A DNA stretch of 64,000 nt, from contig OX031065.1 in NCBI GenBank assembly GCA_943736015.1, positions 2,921,501 to 2,985,500 of the forward strand. Reading direction: 5' to 3'. Of this stretch, positions 31,681 to 41,765 are shown one piece after another (the stretch's first letter is position 1; every line of letters starts with the position of its first letter). The notes under the pieces are model-generated. The model did not search any database. It had not been told where the DNA came from and saw only the letters and a program-made list of their open reading frames with translations. This DNA comes from Tridacna crocea. Taxonomy: Eukaryota > Mollusca > Bivalvia > Cardiida > Cardiidae. The position numbers and the translations under genes are program-made.

Positions 31681-32320
31681 ATGCATGGCAGAAATAAGGG
31701 ACCGAGGAGGATTCGAACCCGGCTAGAACGCCCGGACAAAAGGGCAATACCTTAAAGTTGGCCCTTCAGATTTTGGGACAAAATTTTACAAAAAATACAA
31801 AAAATCATCCTTTTACTCGCAAAGCCTTATAATTTTCATTCATTAAACCCCAGTAGTCGAAAACCATCCGACAGCTAGATAAATTAGAGATTTACTACAG
31901 CCAAGGTCGACACTGAAGGGAAACACGGTTTATTGTTACATGACCAACTCGCTCATTTACAAACCGGAAATATACATACGAAGCTTCAAACATAGCATCC
32001 GAAGTTCTAGGCATTATGGAAAATAATTAAATGGTTGTTATGTAACGGAATTTGATAGTCATAAGTCACGTGCAAGTCACTTAACATTCCCACAATGCTT
32101 TTTTGATTTTGGCGGGAAATCTTAAAATAGCTTAAGAGGCTACGTAGCCTTTTAAGGGAATACCACCCATTTTTTTTTGTAATTTTATGATTCTTAATTA
32201 CTGATGATTTGTATTGCTTTTTTCATATAAATTTCAGTGACTTATATATTTTTTAATTTGGTGAGATGTGAAAATTCTACATACCCACCTTTAACCACTA
32301 AGCTAAAGATATCTCCCAAA
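31681..32320 (-). mobile_element. tRNA-like SINE head split by Fam-I
   Basis: With Fam-I removed, the minus strand reads TAGCTTAGTGGTTAAGG (A box) then GGGTTCGAATCC (B box), ending GGTCCC. The acceptor and T stems pair poorly, so I read it as a SINE head or tRNA pseudogene, not a working tRNA. Confidence 0.55.
31752..32294 (+). mobile_element. Fam-I TTAA element, 543 bp
   Basis: It sits exactly in the TTAA just after the tRNA-like A box. Ends TTAAAGTTGGCC and CCCACCTTTAA. Very similar to 29666-30224, with small indels in the T-rich segment near the right end. Confidence 0.85.
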
Positions 32321-32516
32321 CGCAGTTATTAGGTACTGGATTTTTTTTAATCGGGACGAAGCCATGCATGAAGAAGTGGTCTCACGTAATAATTTGCAGA
32401 ATACAAATGAAAACAAATTTGAAATGGTATAAAATGGTAAAGAACATTGTGAGAAAAAGAGAAAAACTGTTAATTATCTATACTTTCCCACTTTTCAACA
32501 GAATTATTAGTTTTTT

Positions 32517-32699
32517 TTAAACCAAGCGAAAAAAATTAAAAATGACTGAAAATTTGAAATTCGTTTTGTTACGGGTAGAAAATATTGTGGGAAAAGGAGA
32601 AAATGCTGGTAACCAGCATTTTCTCTTTTTCCAATAATGTTTTCTAAAGGCTTCTTTCTCGGGGTCGTCAAAAGTAGGGATGGTGTGGTAATGAGTTAA
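32517..32699 (-). mobile_element. Fam-A MITE, left flank shortened
   Basis: Palindrome arms differ at ctctttttccaataatg; right end GTGTGGTAATGAGTTAA. A decayed fragment with attgtgagaaaaagagaaaa lies just left at 32440-32475. Confidence 0.75.
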
Positions 32700-32807
32700 A
32701 TTCAGTCTTTCACAAACGGACGGATATTTTGCCTTCGCCAAATCATTGCATTTCTGCATTTCTGGCCAAAAAGAAAAAAAGACAGAAAGTAGCCTTTATT
32801 CCCAACA

Positions 32808-32862
32808 ATCGGACAGTGTAGTCTGTGCAGTCTGATCTTGATCTACACTGTCCGTAAAAACC
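32808..32862 (-). mobile_element. Fam-C half hairpin
   Basis: GGACAGTGTAGTCTGTGCAG joins the entry flank directly to the exit arm (TGATCTTGATCTACACTGTC): one hairpin arm has been deleted. Confidence 0.65.
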
Positions 32863-33267
32863 CTTTTAATGCACCCCAAAGCATTTTATGGGGGTTAATT
32901 ACCCGTCGTACTTTGATCCGTTTATTGCAATCTTAAATGTCGCGATCGCATGCAAAGTGCTGGGATATCAAATATGAAAAATGAAATGAAATCTTTGATA
33001 AATAAAGATATGGCGTGAGATACGCTGACAAATGAGTTTCACTCAACAATTCGCCCGTTTATTAAGAGTTTTGCGCTGTTACAATATTTAATACGTTCTC
33101 CGATATGAAATATTGAGTCGTTCTGATTTCATATTATGTAGAAAACTAATGTTCGGTATCTAATAGCACCTTAGTTACACGGATTGTATTGTAATATATA
33201 CAATACAATGTAATAGAAAGGGCATATTGCCTAGAACACCATTACCATGTTGATAGAAAGAAGAAAA
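32863..33267. other. Unique DNA with a small palindrome
   Basis: ATTGTATTGTAATATATACA ATACAAT (33184-33210) is nearly self-complementary. Nothing else recognised. Confidence 0.3.
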
Positions 33268-33418
33268 TATCGTGGTGACCGTGGTTTTGAGGCAACGTGT
33301 TGGCCTTATAACCACAAGGTTCCGAGTTCGATATCCAGGAGTGGGTGTCAAATTTGGGTTGTTCATTGGTCCACACATTCGGCTCGAGTACCGATGTACA
33401 GTAAACAAAACTTCTAAA
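33268..33418 (+). mobile_element. SINE3 (tRNA-derived), 3' truncated
   Basis: Head GTGGTTTTGAGGCAACGTGT (A box) and GAGTTCGATATCCAGG (B box), then TTGGTCCACACATTCGGCTC. The tail seen at 46982 is absent. Confidence 0.75.
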
Positions 33419-33800
33419 TGGCCACCTTTGGGCCAGATTTCCCCGGAGGCCCTTTCTTAGCAGCCACTATCAAGAAAAGAGGCCGTTCGTTTGGTTTGAT
33501 GTTTTGGAGAATAATTACTTGAGTAAAAAGCATACTGGTACTGCAGCCGAAGTTTGAAAATAATTTTTCGACTTGTTCTATTGACATGAAGCTATTAATC
33601 ATTAATTCACTTGACATTAAAAAATGAAAAATCCTCTTTTTTATGAAAACTTAACTCTCCTTCTCTCGGGTTATATTTTTGTACAGAAAATATTAATGTT
33701 TTTCCCTATTGCTGACAGAATTTCAGTAATTTATACTTCTCTTTATAACCTGTTTTTTTCTGAAGGACACCATGCATGCGCAAACCATGTTTTTATTTTT
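33419..33800. other. Unique DNA, no gene recognised
   Basis: Featureless. Confidence 0.25.
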
Positions 33801-34552
33801 CATTTTTGTGGTATTTGTCGAAGACAATACCAATATGAGTTCAATATTAAATTTTGAAGACCGTGTATCGTATTTTGTGCAAAGCCGAAGGAAATAAACC
33901 CAATTAAACTCAAGTTTTCACAGGCAAATGAGTTTTTTTCGGTAGCATTAAGAAAGAATTACCAATCGGAAATGGTAATGAGGTTATCAATAGTGGAAAT
34001 ACCATTCTTTGATTGAAAATAGATGCACTCGCTCATAGCCTTCTATTGGTGCAATGATACAAAATTTATTCACCGATCGCTTGATCCTGGACTTTTTCGT
34101 TCCGAAACAAGACTTAGTTCGTCCCATGGCTTGCTCATTGTATGATTGCGCGCTGTCCCATTTAATTGCGCATGAATATCTATAAATCGAAATAATTGAT
34201 TGTCATGTTTGAAATTAAAAGTTAATAGCTAAAGATATTTCAAAATCATAGTTTTCAGGTACAAACTTAATTTCATTCCATATATTCACATGGTTTTCTC
34301 CTTCCATCATACATCTTACTGTCAAGGGACTTTACTCCTGACTCTTCCTTATGATCGAAAAGAGACCACCAATACACAAATAATCCAAACTTTGTCATGA
34401 GTACTCTCCCTTCAACCAAGAGGTATTCATTTGCTTAGTAGTTTGACTTTCAAACCAATATTTGAGCAATATTTTTTTTTTTTCAAATGATTAATTCTAC
34501 ACAATGATTCCTTGACAAATACCACCTCAGCGTTCTCAACGCTTTGATTTGA
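33801..34552 (+). repeat. Fam-N copy 1 (about 750 bp)
   Basis: Starts GTGGTATTTGTCGAAGACAA and ends GACAAATACCACCTCAGCGT, giving short inverted ends. Interior landmarks: GCACTCGCTCATAGCC, ACTTTTTCGTTCCGAAACAA, CACCAATACACAAATAATCC. A diverged, inverted copy lies at 37161-37870. Confidence 0.75.
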
Positions 34553-34680
34553 AAAAAGAGATGCCTTTTATCGGCAAAATCGATAATACTTTCATTACAA
34601 TACTATGTCTATCGTCCATACATGTGATTACAAATTATTTTTATTTACCTGTCTGTTACTTAGGATTCGCAGGAGAAACT

Positions 34681-35333
34681 AAAGTGGCCAGTTAGAAGTT
34701 TGCTGAGTGTAGTTCCCACAAAACAGAATCGACAGAGATTAGTATAAGTTGTTAGAACTTGTTTCTTAAAGGTGGCCCTTCAGAATTTGGGACGAAGATT
34801 TTACAAAAATACAAAAATTTCATCCTTATACTCCCAAAGCCTTATAATCGTCATTCATAAAACCTCAGTATTCGAAATCCATCCGACAACACGAGAAGTA
34901 AGAGATTTTCTACGGCCAAGGTCGACATCGACGGGAAACACGTCCTATTTTTACATGAACAACTCGCTGATTTACATACTGGAAATACACAGACGAAGCT
35001 TAAAACATATTGTCCGAAGAGGATATTATGAAAAATAATTACATGTTTATTATGTAATGGAATTTAAGCGTCATTAGTCACGTGCCAGTCACTTAACATT
35101 CCCACAATGCATTTTTTTTATTTTTGGCGCGAAATCTAAAAATAGCTTAAGAGGCTACGTAGCCTTTTAAGGGAATGCCATCGAAATAAATTTTGGGGGG
35201 TAATTTTATGATTCTTAATCATTGATGATTTGTATTATTTTTTCATAAAAATTTCAGTGATATATATTTATTTTTTGATTTGGCGTGATGTGAAAATTCT
35301 AAGTACCCACCTTTAATCGATGTGAAATAGGTA
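34681..35333 (+). mobile_element. SINE3 tail split by Fam-I
   Basis: CAGAGATTAGTATAAGTTGT to acttgtttct, then Fam-I, then atcgatgtgaaata. Sister SINE3 copies read continuous ...TCTCAATCGATG..., giving the empty site. Confidence 0.8.
34766..35316 (+). mobile_element. Fam-I TTAA element, 551 bp, with readable empty site
   Basis: Flanks TTTC|TTAA ... TTAA|TCGATG compared with uninterrupted SINE3 show a TTAA duplication and nothing else added. Confidence 0.9.
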
Positions 35334-35335
35334 TG

Positions 35336-35590
35336 CTTATCCCTTTACAGCACGACAAAATTTTAGAAGGACCTGAAAGCATTTGCTGATTACAGTTTCA
35401 GTATGACTCATATGATACGATTATTCTTCGATATGAAAGAAAACATTGTAGGAAAAGGAGAAAATGCTGGTAACCAGCATTTTCTCCTTTTCCCACAATG
35501 TTTTCTACCCCACTTGAAACATATTTCATTGTTTGAGTTTCGTTTATTTTGTCATCTGCAAGTGCTTTCAATTTGGACCAGTCTTGTTTA
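35336..35590. mobile_element. Chimeric Fam-A: same side at both ends
   Basis: Left half is the GACAAAATTTT side reversed (CCCTTTACAGCACGACAAAA, GCATTTGCTGATTAC); right half is the same side forward (GTCATCTGCAAGTGCTTTCA). The CAATCCC side is absent, so it looks like a recombinant or snap-back product through the palindrome. Confidence 0.7.
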
Positions 35591-35958
35591 ATTTTGGCTG
35601 CTATTGGGTCTGTAAGAAATCCGATGTCTGTCTCACCGATAAAACCTACAAATTTTCTCATTTGCTTTTCAACTTAAAAACAATGAAGTTTTATTGGGAG
35701 AGAGAAAAAAAATAAATCAATGCTTTTACATGCATAGCCTTGTGATGAGTCACACGACTTGTCCATCATTTGCATCGCCCTAACCCTTAAACATACATAT
35801 TCACTGTTTTCTTCCAGTTTTCTTAACCGTGTTTTCTTTATTTCATGAAATTACAATAATTCTTGTATCTTTATGTGAAATATTGCCCCTGATGGTTGGA
35901 AGGTTGTACAGATTACGACGGATAGAAAATGCGTTTCATTCTGTTGCGGCTAACCGTA
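35591..35958. other. Unique DNA, no gene recognised
   Basis: Featureless. Confidence 0.25.
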
Positions 35959-35959
35959 G

Positions 35960-36030
35960 ACACATTATCTCCCGCTAGATGGCATTCTACAAATACGCAT
36001 CTATCTAAATTGGGCATTCTGGATACAGAA
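35960..36030 (-). repeat. Fam-W copy with a CTCF-like motif
   Basis: CCCGCTAGATGGCATTCTAC at 35971 contains a 12/14 match to the animal CTCF core. The rest (CATCTATCTAAATTGGGCAT) matches 44155-44222 reversed. Confidence 0.5.
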
Positions 36031-36142
36031 GCGGAGTAATTTTTCAAAACAACAACCGTTACTTTGAATTTCAAAATGAAATAAAGGTTTACCCTATAAA
36101 ATGCTACTTGGTGCGATTCATTCAGCTGTAATATAGGCTAGC

Positions 36143-36400
36143 ATCCTCGGATACCCCGGGGTCTCCCTATTTGCTACGCTACATCGACCCCTGGGACAAC
36201 TGACTAATAAAACTTTGAATCAGCCGCCGAAAATCGATACGAAACGTCATAGCGTACAGTCCACTCGCCCATCACAAAATGATGATGGAACCAATGAAAA
36301 GTCAGCATTCGGCCAGCGGTAAAGCGAGGGAAATTCAATTAATTGTCCCAGGGGTCGATGTAGCGTAGCAAATAGGGAGACCCCGGGGTATCCGAGGATG
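36143..36400. mobile_element. Fam-F MULE-like MITE, 258 bp
   Basis: Differs from 9006-9263 at only a handful of positions. Flanked by ATAGGCTAGC at 36133-36142 and 36401-36410. The low divergence suggests recent movement. Confidence 0.9.
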
Positions 36401-36410
36401 ATAGGCTAGC

Positions 36411-36599
36411 ATGTAGCTTATGCTTTGACCATTTATTAAAACAGCTTCTACATGCTTGGGTAATAGGCTAATAGATTCGGTATAAGCCCTACTTTTCTCA
36501 TATATTAGGGGGATGGGTGATACATCACAGCAGACAGGTCGAAACTTCGAAGAATATGACATGCGCAGACAACGGCCATAGACATAAACAGTTTCCGGT
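36411..36599. other. Unique DNA, no gene recognised
   Basis: Featureless. Confidence 0.25.
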
Positions 36600-36828
36600 T
36601 TAACCCATTACCACACAATCCCTACTTCTGACGACCCTGAGAAAGAAGCCTTTGGAAAAAATTGTGGGAAAAGGAGGAAATGCTGGTAACCACCATTTTC
36701 TCCTTTTCCCACAATGTTTTCTACCCTGTCATATAGAAAAATAATCTTTTTAGCAACTGTTAATTTGTCACCGGCAAAATGCTCTCAATTTGGTCTGGTC
36801 CAAAATTTGGCGTTTGGGAAAGGGTTAA
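36600..36828 (+). mobile_element. Recombinant Fam-A MITE, 229 bp
   Basis: Left end is the CCCATTACCACACAATCCCT subfamily with GACGACCCTGAGAAAGAAGC; right half is the CATATAGAAAAATAATCTTT/GTTTGGGAAAGGG subfamily of 10580 and 26310. The switch is at or near the palindrome. Confidence 0.85.
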
Positions 36829-36839
36829 GCTCAGGGTAG

Positions 36840-37100
36840 GCCGAGTCCCAGTAGAGCAGTCGGTAGTGCACAGTCTTTTAGAACAGGTTTCTGATTCGTT
36901 CCAAGTCTAGGCCGATTTCTTTCTGGGGACTCAAGAAAGTATTTGCGTCAGGGTTTATATTTCTCTCACCGCTGACTATCGTTTCGGCGATGGCTACGTG
37001 GGAAAAGTAGCAACTGGCTTGGAAAGAATATTTTACGGAGTGCTGGTAACAGGAACTCCAGGAAGGCATGGATATGTCCTATGGCCGCTGCGATATAATG
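36840..37100 (+). mobile_element. SINE1, 3' tail truncated
   Basis: CCCAGTAGAGCAGTCGGTAG head; TCTCACCGCTGACTATCGTT and TGGATATGTCCTATGGCCGC body; stops at gatataatggg. Confidence 0.75.
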
Positions 37101-37160
37101 GGTATTAGTTATTATGCAGTTATCTTAGTATTTTGTACTTTTGTGCATACAACCTTGTAA

Positions 37161-37870
37161 AATCAAAGCGTTGAGAACACTGAAGTGGTATTTTTCAAGG
37201 AAGCCATTGGAATGGCTTAAAAGTTAATCTACAAAGCAAAGAATACATTTTTGGTTCAAGGGAAAGTACTCATGACAAAGTTGGTATTATTTGTGTATTG
37301 GTGGTCTCCCTTTGATCATTAGCAGGAGTCAGGAGTAACGACCCTTGACAGTAGGTTGCGTGGTGGATAGAGAAACCATGTGAATATATCGAACAGTCAA
37401 GTTTGTACCTGAAAACAATGCTTTTGAAATACCTTTGAACGTTAACACTTAATTCCCAAAATAAGAATTTATTATTTTGATCTATAAATATTCATGCCCA
37501 ATGGAGTATCGCGCAATCATGGGATGAACAAGCCATTGGACGAACTTGTTTTGGAACGAAAAAGTCCAGGACCAAGCGATCGCTAGAAAAATTTTGTATC
37601 ATTGCGCAAATCGAGGGCTATGAGCGAGAGAAGCTAATTTCAATAAAAATCTGTATTTCCACGATCGATGGCCTCACCCAGTGTTTTTTTTTTTACATGG
37701 CATTTCCAATAACGTATGTTGAGTGCCACCGAAAAATTTATTTGCCTGGAAAAAAAAAACAGAGTTTAATTGGGTTTATTCCCTTCATATATGCACAAAA
37801 TACGATACATGGTCTTCAAAATTCAATATTGAACTCGTAGTGGTATTGTCTTCGACAAATACCACAAAAA
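37161..37870 (-). repeat. Fam-N copy 2, inverted
   Basis: Reverse-complement match to 33801-34552 across most landmarks, including AACGAAAAAGTCCAGGACCA and GGCTATGAGCGAGAGAAG, with many substitutions and indels. The two face each other across about 2.6 kb. Confidence 0.75.
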
Positions 37871-38134
37871 CTGTCGAAAACTCTGAACCAAATTCAATTC
37901 GTTCAATGAAATGAAACATTGCAGAAAAAGATTCATAGTTTTTTTAACACTCTCACATTTTACGATACTTAGAAATAATGTCTACCTAATCATTAAGATA
38001 ATTTAATTTCGTCAATTTTTTTATATTGAGATAAGTCATAATATTATACATTGCATGCTTTGAAATTAATTGTTATGACCATTGTGCTTGTATGTTTATG
38101 CAGTTTCAAAATAAAATTTCAGTTCTGTTTTATT
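37871..38134. other. AT-rich DNA, no gene seen
   Basis: Featureless. Confidence 0.25.
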
Positions 38135-38195
38135 CTGATATAACTGATATAATGTTGAAAAGGACATTAAACACCAAACAATCAGTAAATAAAAC
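38135..38195 (+). mobile_element. SINE1 tail fragment
   Basis: TGATATAATGTTGAAAAGGA then cattaaacaccaaacaatc equals the SINE1 3' end. Confidence 0.6.
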
Positions 38196-38394
38196 AACAT
38201 CATGGTGAAAAAATGACAGCCTGTCTGGTATAGGGTTACTATTGAGAACAAAAAACAGTTATAACCTAAAAATCGATCACTCTGCACAGAGAAATTTATG
38301 AGAAATTTCGAAAACAATCTTTAATTTAAGAAAGGAAATCGTTTATTTTTTTTACTTCTTTTGCCATTCCTGAACATACTAGTCAGACTTGGCT

Positions 38395-38650
38395 AGCAAC
38401 ACGAGAAAAGAGACATTCGAACAAATGCGTAAAGTGTCGTCTCGGATCAGCCTGCGCAGTCCGCGCAGGCCAATCCGAGAAGGCTTTTTACGATTACATT
38501 AAATTTTGTGCTACAGTCGACTTGCGTAAAACAGAAAACTACATGAAAACGGGAAGTGTCATCTCGGATCAGCCTGCGCGGACTGGACAGGCTGATCCGA
38601 GACGACACTTTACGCAAATGTGCGAATGCCCCTTTTCGCGTGTTGCAGGC
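38395..38650. mobile_element. Fam-D MITE with a hairpin in each terminal repeat
   Basis: Inverted ends of about 95 bp: CAACACGAGAAAAGAGACAT and the mirror of CGAATGCCCCTTTTCGCGTG. Each end contains CTCGGATCAGCCTGCGCAG with its own mirror arm. Copy 2 at 47704-47963. Confidence 0.8.
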
Positions 38651-38861
38651 CACTTTGGGCTGGATTTATTTTACAGTGAGAAAAAAATAAAACATTATGA
38701 CAAAAGTTGCTTTGTTTGGTACTTGCCGACCCTTTCGCTGGCAACTGAAATGATTTTATTCTTTTTTGGGAAGTCTAAAAGTATTTATTCAATTCAGTGT
38801 TCCAGGTAAGAAGAAATGACTGTATTCAAAATCCATTATTTCTCTTTCAAAACCTATGTTA

Positions 38862-38910
38862 TGGGTACTCATTAGAATTGTCTTGTTGAGATCATTCTAA
38901 TGAGTACCCA
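38862..38910. repeat. Hairpin, 17-bp stem
   Basis: TGGGTACTCATTAGAAT and ATTCTAATGAGTACCCA surround a 15-base loop. Single copy. Confidence 0.75.
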
Positions 38911-39014
38911 TTGGTGGAGAAGTACTAATATCTTTAATTTCAAAATCAAAATCACTCTATCTGGACCTCCGACTTCCTTGAGACCAAAGATATTTTTTGC
39001 TGAAAGTTTGGTAT

Positions 39015-39128
39015 CAGAAAACGGGCAGCGAGATCAAAGATCAGACTGCACGTTCTGTGCAGTCTGATCTTGATCCACACCGTCCGCAAAAGCTATCCAA
39101 GGCAAAATTGGCAGTAAAAGAGTTAAAC
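39015..39128 (-). mobile_element. Fam-C hairpin MITE
   Basis: GCGAGATCAAAGATCAGACT, hairpin, GATCCACACCGTCCGCAAAA, ending taaaagagttaa. Confidence 0.7.
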
Positions 39129-39199
39129 ACCTGTTTAAAAAAGTATTTCATTGATATCGAAGCGGTCACTCTACCTATCCATGCTTTCCCGAAGTTTCC

Positions 39200-39320
39200 T
39201 GACCAGGTATGTGCCAGATATCAGCCTCTTCTGACCATCATGTCCGGTTATTGAACCCGCAACCATAGGGGCACAAGACAGATACGCTGACGACTTAGCT
39301 ACCCGGTCGGGCCCTGACCG
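39200..39320 (-). mobile_element. SINE head related to SINE2
   Basis: Minus strand: CCGACCGGGTAGCTAAGTCG (A box) and GCGGGTTCAATAACCGG (B box). The body beyond shows weak SINE2 similarity. Confidence 0.6.
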
Positions 39321-39404
39321 ACCAGACTCGGCTCGTTACGGCGGATGAGGGCAAAAACAACAGAATATTGATTGATTTTACGTTTGTTTATCGTAGCCAC
39401 AGGT

Positions 39405-39606
39405 TGCCCATATGGACGATGCCCCCCACAAGACTATCAGATTTACCCATATGAGCGATATCCCCACAAGACTATCAGATTTACCCATATGGGCGATGTC
39501 CCCCACAAGACTATCAGATTTGCCCAAATGGGCGATGTCCCCCACAAGACTATCAGACTTGCCCAAATGCGCGATGTCCCCCACAAGACTATCAGATTTG
39601 CTAAGG
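39405..39606. repeat. Minisatellite, 39-bp unit, five copies
   Basis: Each unit runs CCCAnATGnGCGATGTCCCC CCACAAGACTATCAGATTT (one unit has lost bases). Because 39 is a multiple of three, frames stay open on both strands and give 13-residue repeats. I see no start, signal or domain that makes a gene likely. Confidence 0.9.
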
Positions 39607-39719
39607 GGATACTGCATATACGGGACAAAAACCCATCCAAAGTTATGTCTGGTTCTTGAACGTGCTAAGTGTATGTCATCGTAACACGTGACTTCGGTTT
39701 AACGTCTCCTCTTCTAGAC

Positions 39720-39915
39720 CAATTCAAAGAGTTAGTACAAGACTATTGTAATTGCATATATAATGTACATGCACTTACAATAGTCTTGCACTTACCCCTC
39801 GATTTGTCAAGCAATATTAGATGGCCAGACGTTGGGATCGAACCCACACCCTTACGTTGCCAGAGATCTGACTTTTACAAGTCTCAACACTGTACTACCT
39901 GAGCTTCATGGGGGA
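39720..39915 (-). mobile_element. tRNA-like SINE with an inverted repeat beside it
   Basis: Minus strand: GAAGCTCAGGTAGTACAG (A box) and GTGGGTTCGATCCCAACG (B box) at 39825-39912. Next to it, CAAGACTATTGTAA and TTACAATAGTCTTG (39738-39790) form a hairpin. Confidence 0.6.
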
Positions 39916-39949
39916 GGCTGGCCACAAACAGAAGCATGGCCTTGTCTCA

Positions 39950-40440
39950 TTATTTGAGCCCTGCTCTGACAAAAGGGGGCTTAATGCTTCTCCGTGATGT
40001 TTGATACCAAGCAAGCCATCACGTTCTAATGAATCCATAATATCCACTTTTTTTAGACAACAAATTTAATCATGAGGTGGACTCGTCCTTGGGCACGCAG
40101 AAAAATGACCATTAACCCTTTCCCAAACAATCCCTGGTTTTTACGGGTCTGGAATAGTAGCCTTTTGAAAACATTGTGGGAAAAGAAGAAAATGCTGGTA
40201 ACCAGCATTTTCTCCTTTTCCCACAATGTTTTCTACCCTGTCATAGACAGACATCATCTTTTCAGCAAGAGTTGAATTGTCGTCTGCAAATCTTTTCAAT
40301 TTGGTCTAGTCCAAAAGTTTGTCGTTTGGGAAAGGGTTAAGCGAAAAGTTTCGGCGCAGGTCAGCCTGCGCGGACTGCACAGGCTGACCTGGGTCGATAC
40401 TTTTCGCAGATGCATTAAGCCCCCTTTTCACAGGGCATGT
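39950..40440 (+). mobile_element. Fam-B MITE, full-length, with a Fam-A insert
   Basis: Left end GAGCCCTGCTCTGACAAAAG and right end CCCCTTTTCACAGGGCATG form the 30-35-bp terminal repeats. Internal: CCATAATATCCACTTTTTTT and hairpin GGTCAGCCTGCGCGGACTGC. The insert lies at accaTTAAgcg. Confidence 0.88.
40112..40340 (+). mobile_element. Fam-A MITE, 229 bp, inside Fam-B
   Basis: TTAACCCTTTCCCAAAC and GTTTGGGAAAGGGTTAA are perfect 17-bp inverted ends. The uninterrupted site is seen at 59811 (gaccaatagcgaaaag). Confidence 0.95.
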
Positions 40441-41301
40441 CTCGATATTTATACACTAATTATCTCAAAGGCTCAATTCATTTTGGGGGTGACATCCCAC
40501 TTTTAACGGGTTTGGCTGAAATTTGCATTATTTTCATTTTCTTGGAATTGCAATTTTCTGTCACAGTGGCGGCGTGTCACTCTCTTTTATACTGAATACT
40601 TGTTAGGAATAAATATATTCCACGCCGAGATGAAGGCGGCTTGCTGAAAAATAATTGTGCTTTCGTTGTATATATTACCACAAGGGCATGCGGCATTCTT
40701 TAGCCGTTGGCGAAGAAATCCGGCATGGATCATTCTCTTTATGTAGACACATCCAAGCACGCACAAAACTAAAATTGGCAATAGTCCTGTGATTTGACTT
40801 TGCCAGGAAGTGTTTACACTTTGTAATATTTCAATACATGAAGTCTAGTATTTACTATTATGTACAAACCATACCGAAATTTAGGCTAAAAAAACAATAC
40901 AGACAAAATATCAAAGTTAATAAATTATGATGGTCGCCAGTCAAAGAGTTGACATCTATCCGTGCAGTACAGATGTACATACATTTGTAAAGTTTGACTA
41001 GATTCCTAGTTTTGATCAAAAACAGCACCACTGAAGCTGAAGTACGAATAAATGTATTTAGAATTAAATATAGAAGCCAATGTGGGTGATGGTGTATGTG
41101 TGTGTCAGGGGTTTATGATAGCATAGCGTGTGAGAAGGCCTTGCGAAAAATAAGATACATAATGCTTCCATCTATAAATGTATTTTATTTACTCATTTAT
41201 TTCATTTCCTCCCCGAACTGAATATTGATGAATAAATATTCTATAGTATATGAAACAATTAACAATAGAACAGTGAGAATAAAAGGATAACGGGAAATTA
41301 C
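40441..41301. other. Unique DNA, no gene recognised
   Basis: The minus-strand frame at 40587-40781 has no recognisable features. Confidence 0.3.
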
Positions 41302-41318
41302 GACTTAGCAATTAACAA

Positions 41319-41455
41319 CATAACATAAGCTTTATTTGCCATTAAACTGTTGACAATTCATAGCCAATACATAAAGAAATAGCACACATTGCTATTTCTT
41401 TATGTATTGGCTATGAATTGTCAACAGTTTAATGCCAAATAAAGCTTATGTTATG
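41319..41455. mobile_element. Fam-K foldback: 66-bp stem, 5-base loop, flanked by a 14-bp repeat
   Basis: Arms 41319-41384 and 41390-41455 are complementary with one mismatch. GACTTAGCAATTAA at 41302-41315 recurs as GACTTCGCAATTAA at 41464-41477. Each arm's outer end, read outward, has the shape of a LINE/SINE tail (AAAGCTTATG then TTATG repeats). Confidence 0.8.
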
Positions 41456-41559
41456 TTATGTTATGACTTCGCAATTAAATGTATTCAAAAGATGTTATGT
41501 ACAAGGTAAACTGAGTAAGAACCACCAACTGCGACATTTGTATCATCATTATCAGCATA

Positions 41560-41765
41560 ATCATCATCATTAATATCGTTACTTTATTATTGTCGTAATA
41601 ATAATAAATAATTATCATCATCATCATCATTGTTGTCATTATTATTTTCATAATTATTATCGGCAGTTCATGACATATGAATCTTCATTGATATAAAAAA
41701 GTGTATCCTAATATTTTTACCTTTATAAAATAAAGATATTATTATTATTATTATTATTGCTGTTA
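41560..41765. repeat. ATC and TTA trinucleotide microsatellites
   Basis: (ATC)n-rich tract at about 41560-41630 and (TTA)8 near 41735-41758. Confidence 0.85.

Noticed and set aside
31681-32320. A possible tRNA gene interrupted by Fam-I
   Set aside because: A and B boxes are good but the acceptor and T stems do not pair properly and the anticodon loop is irregular, so a SINE head or pseudogene is more likely.
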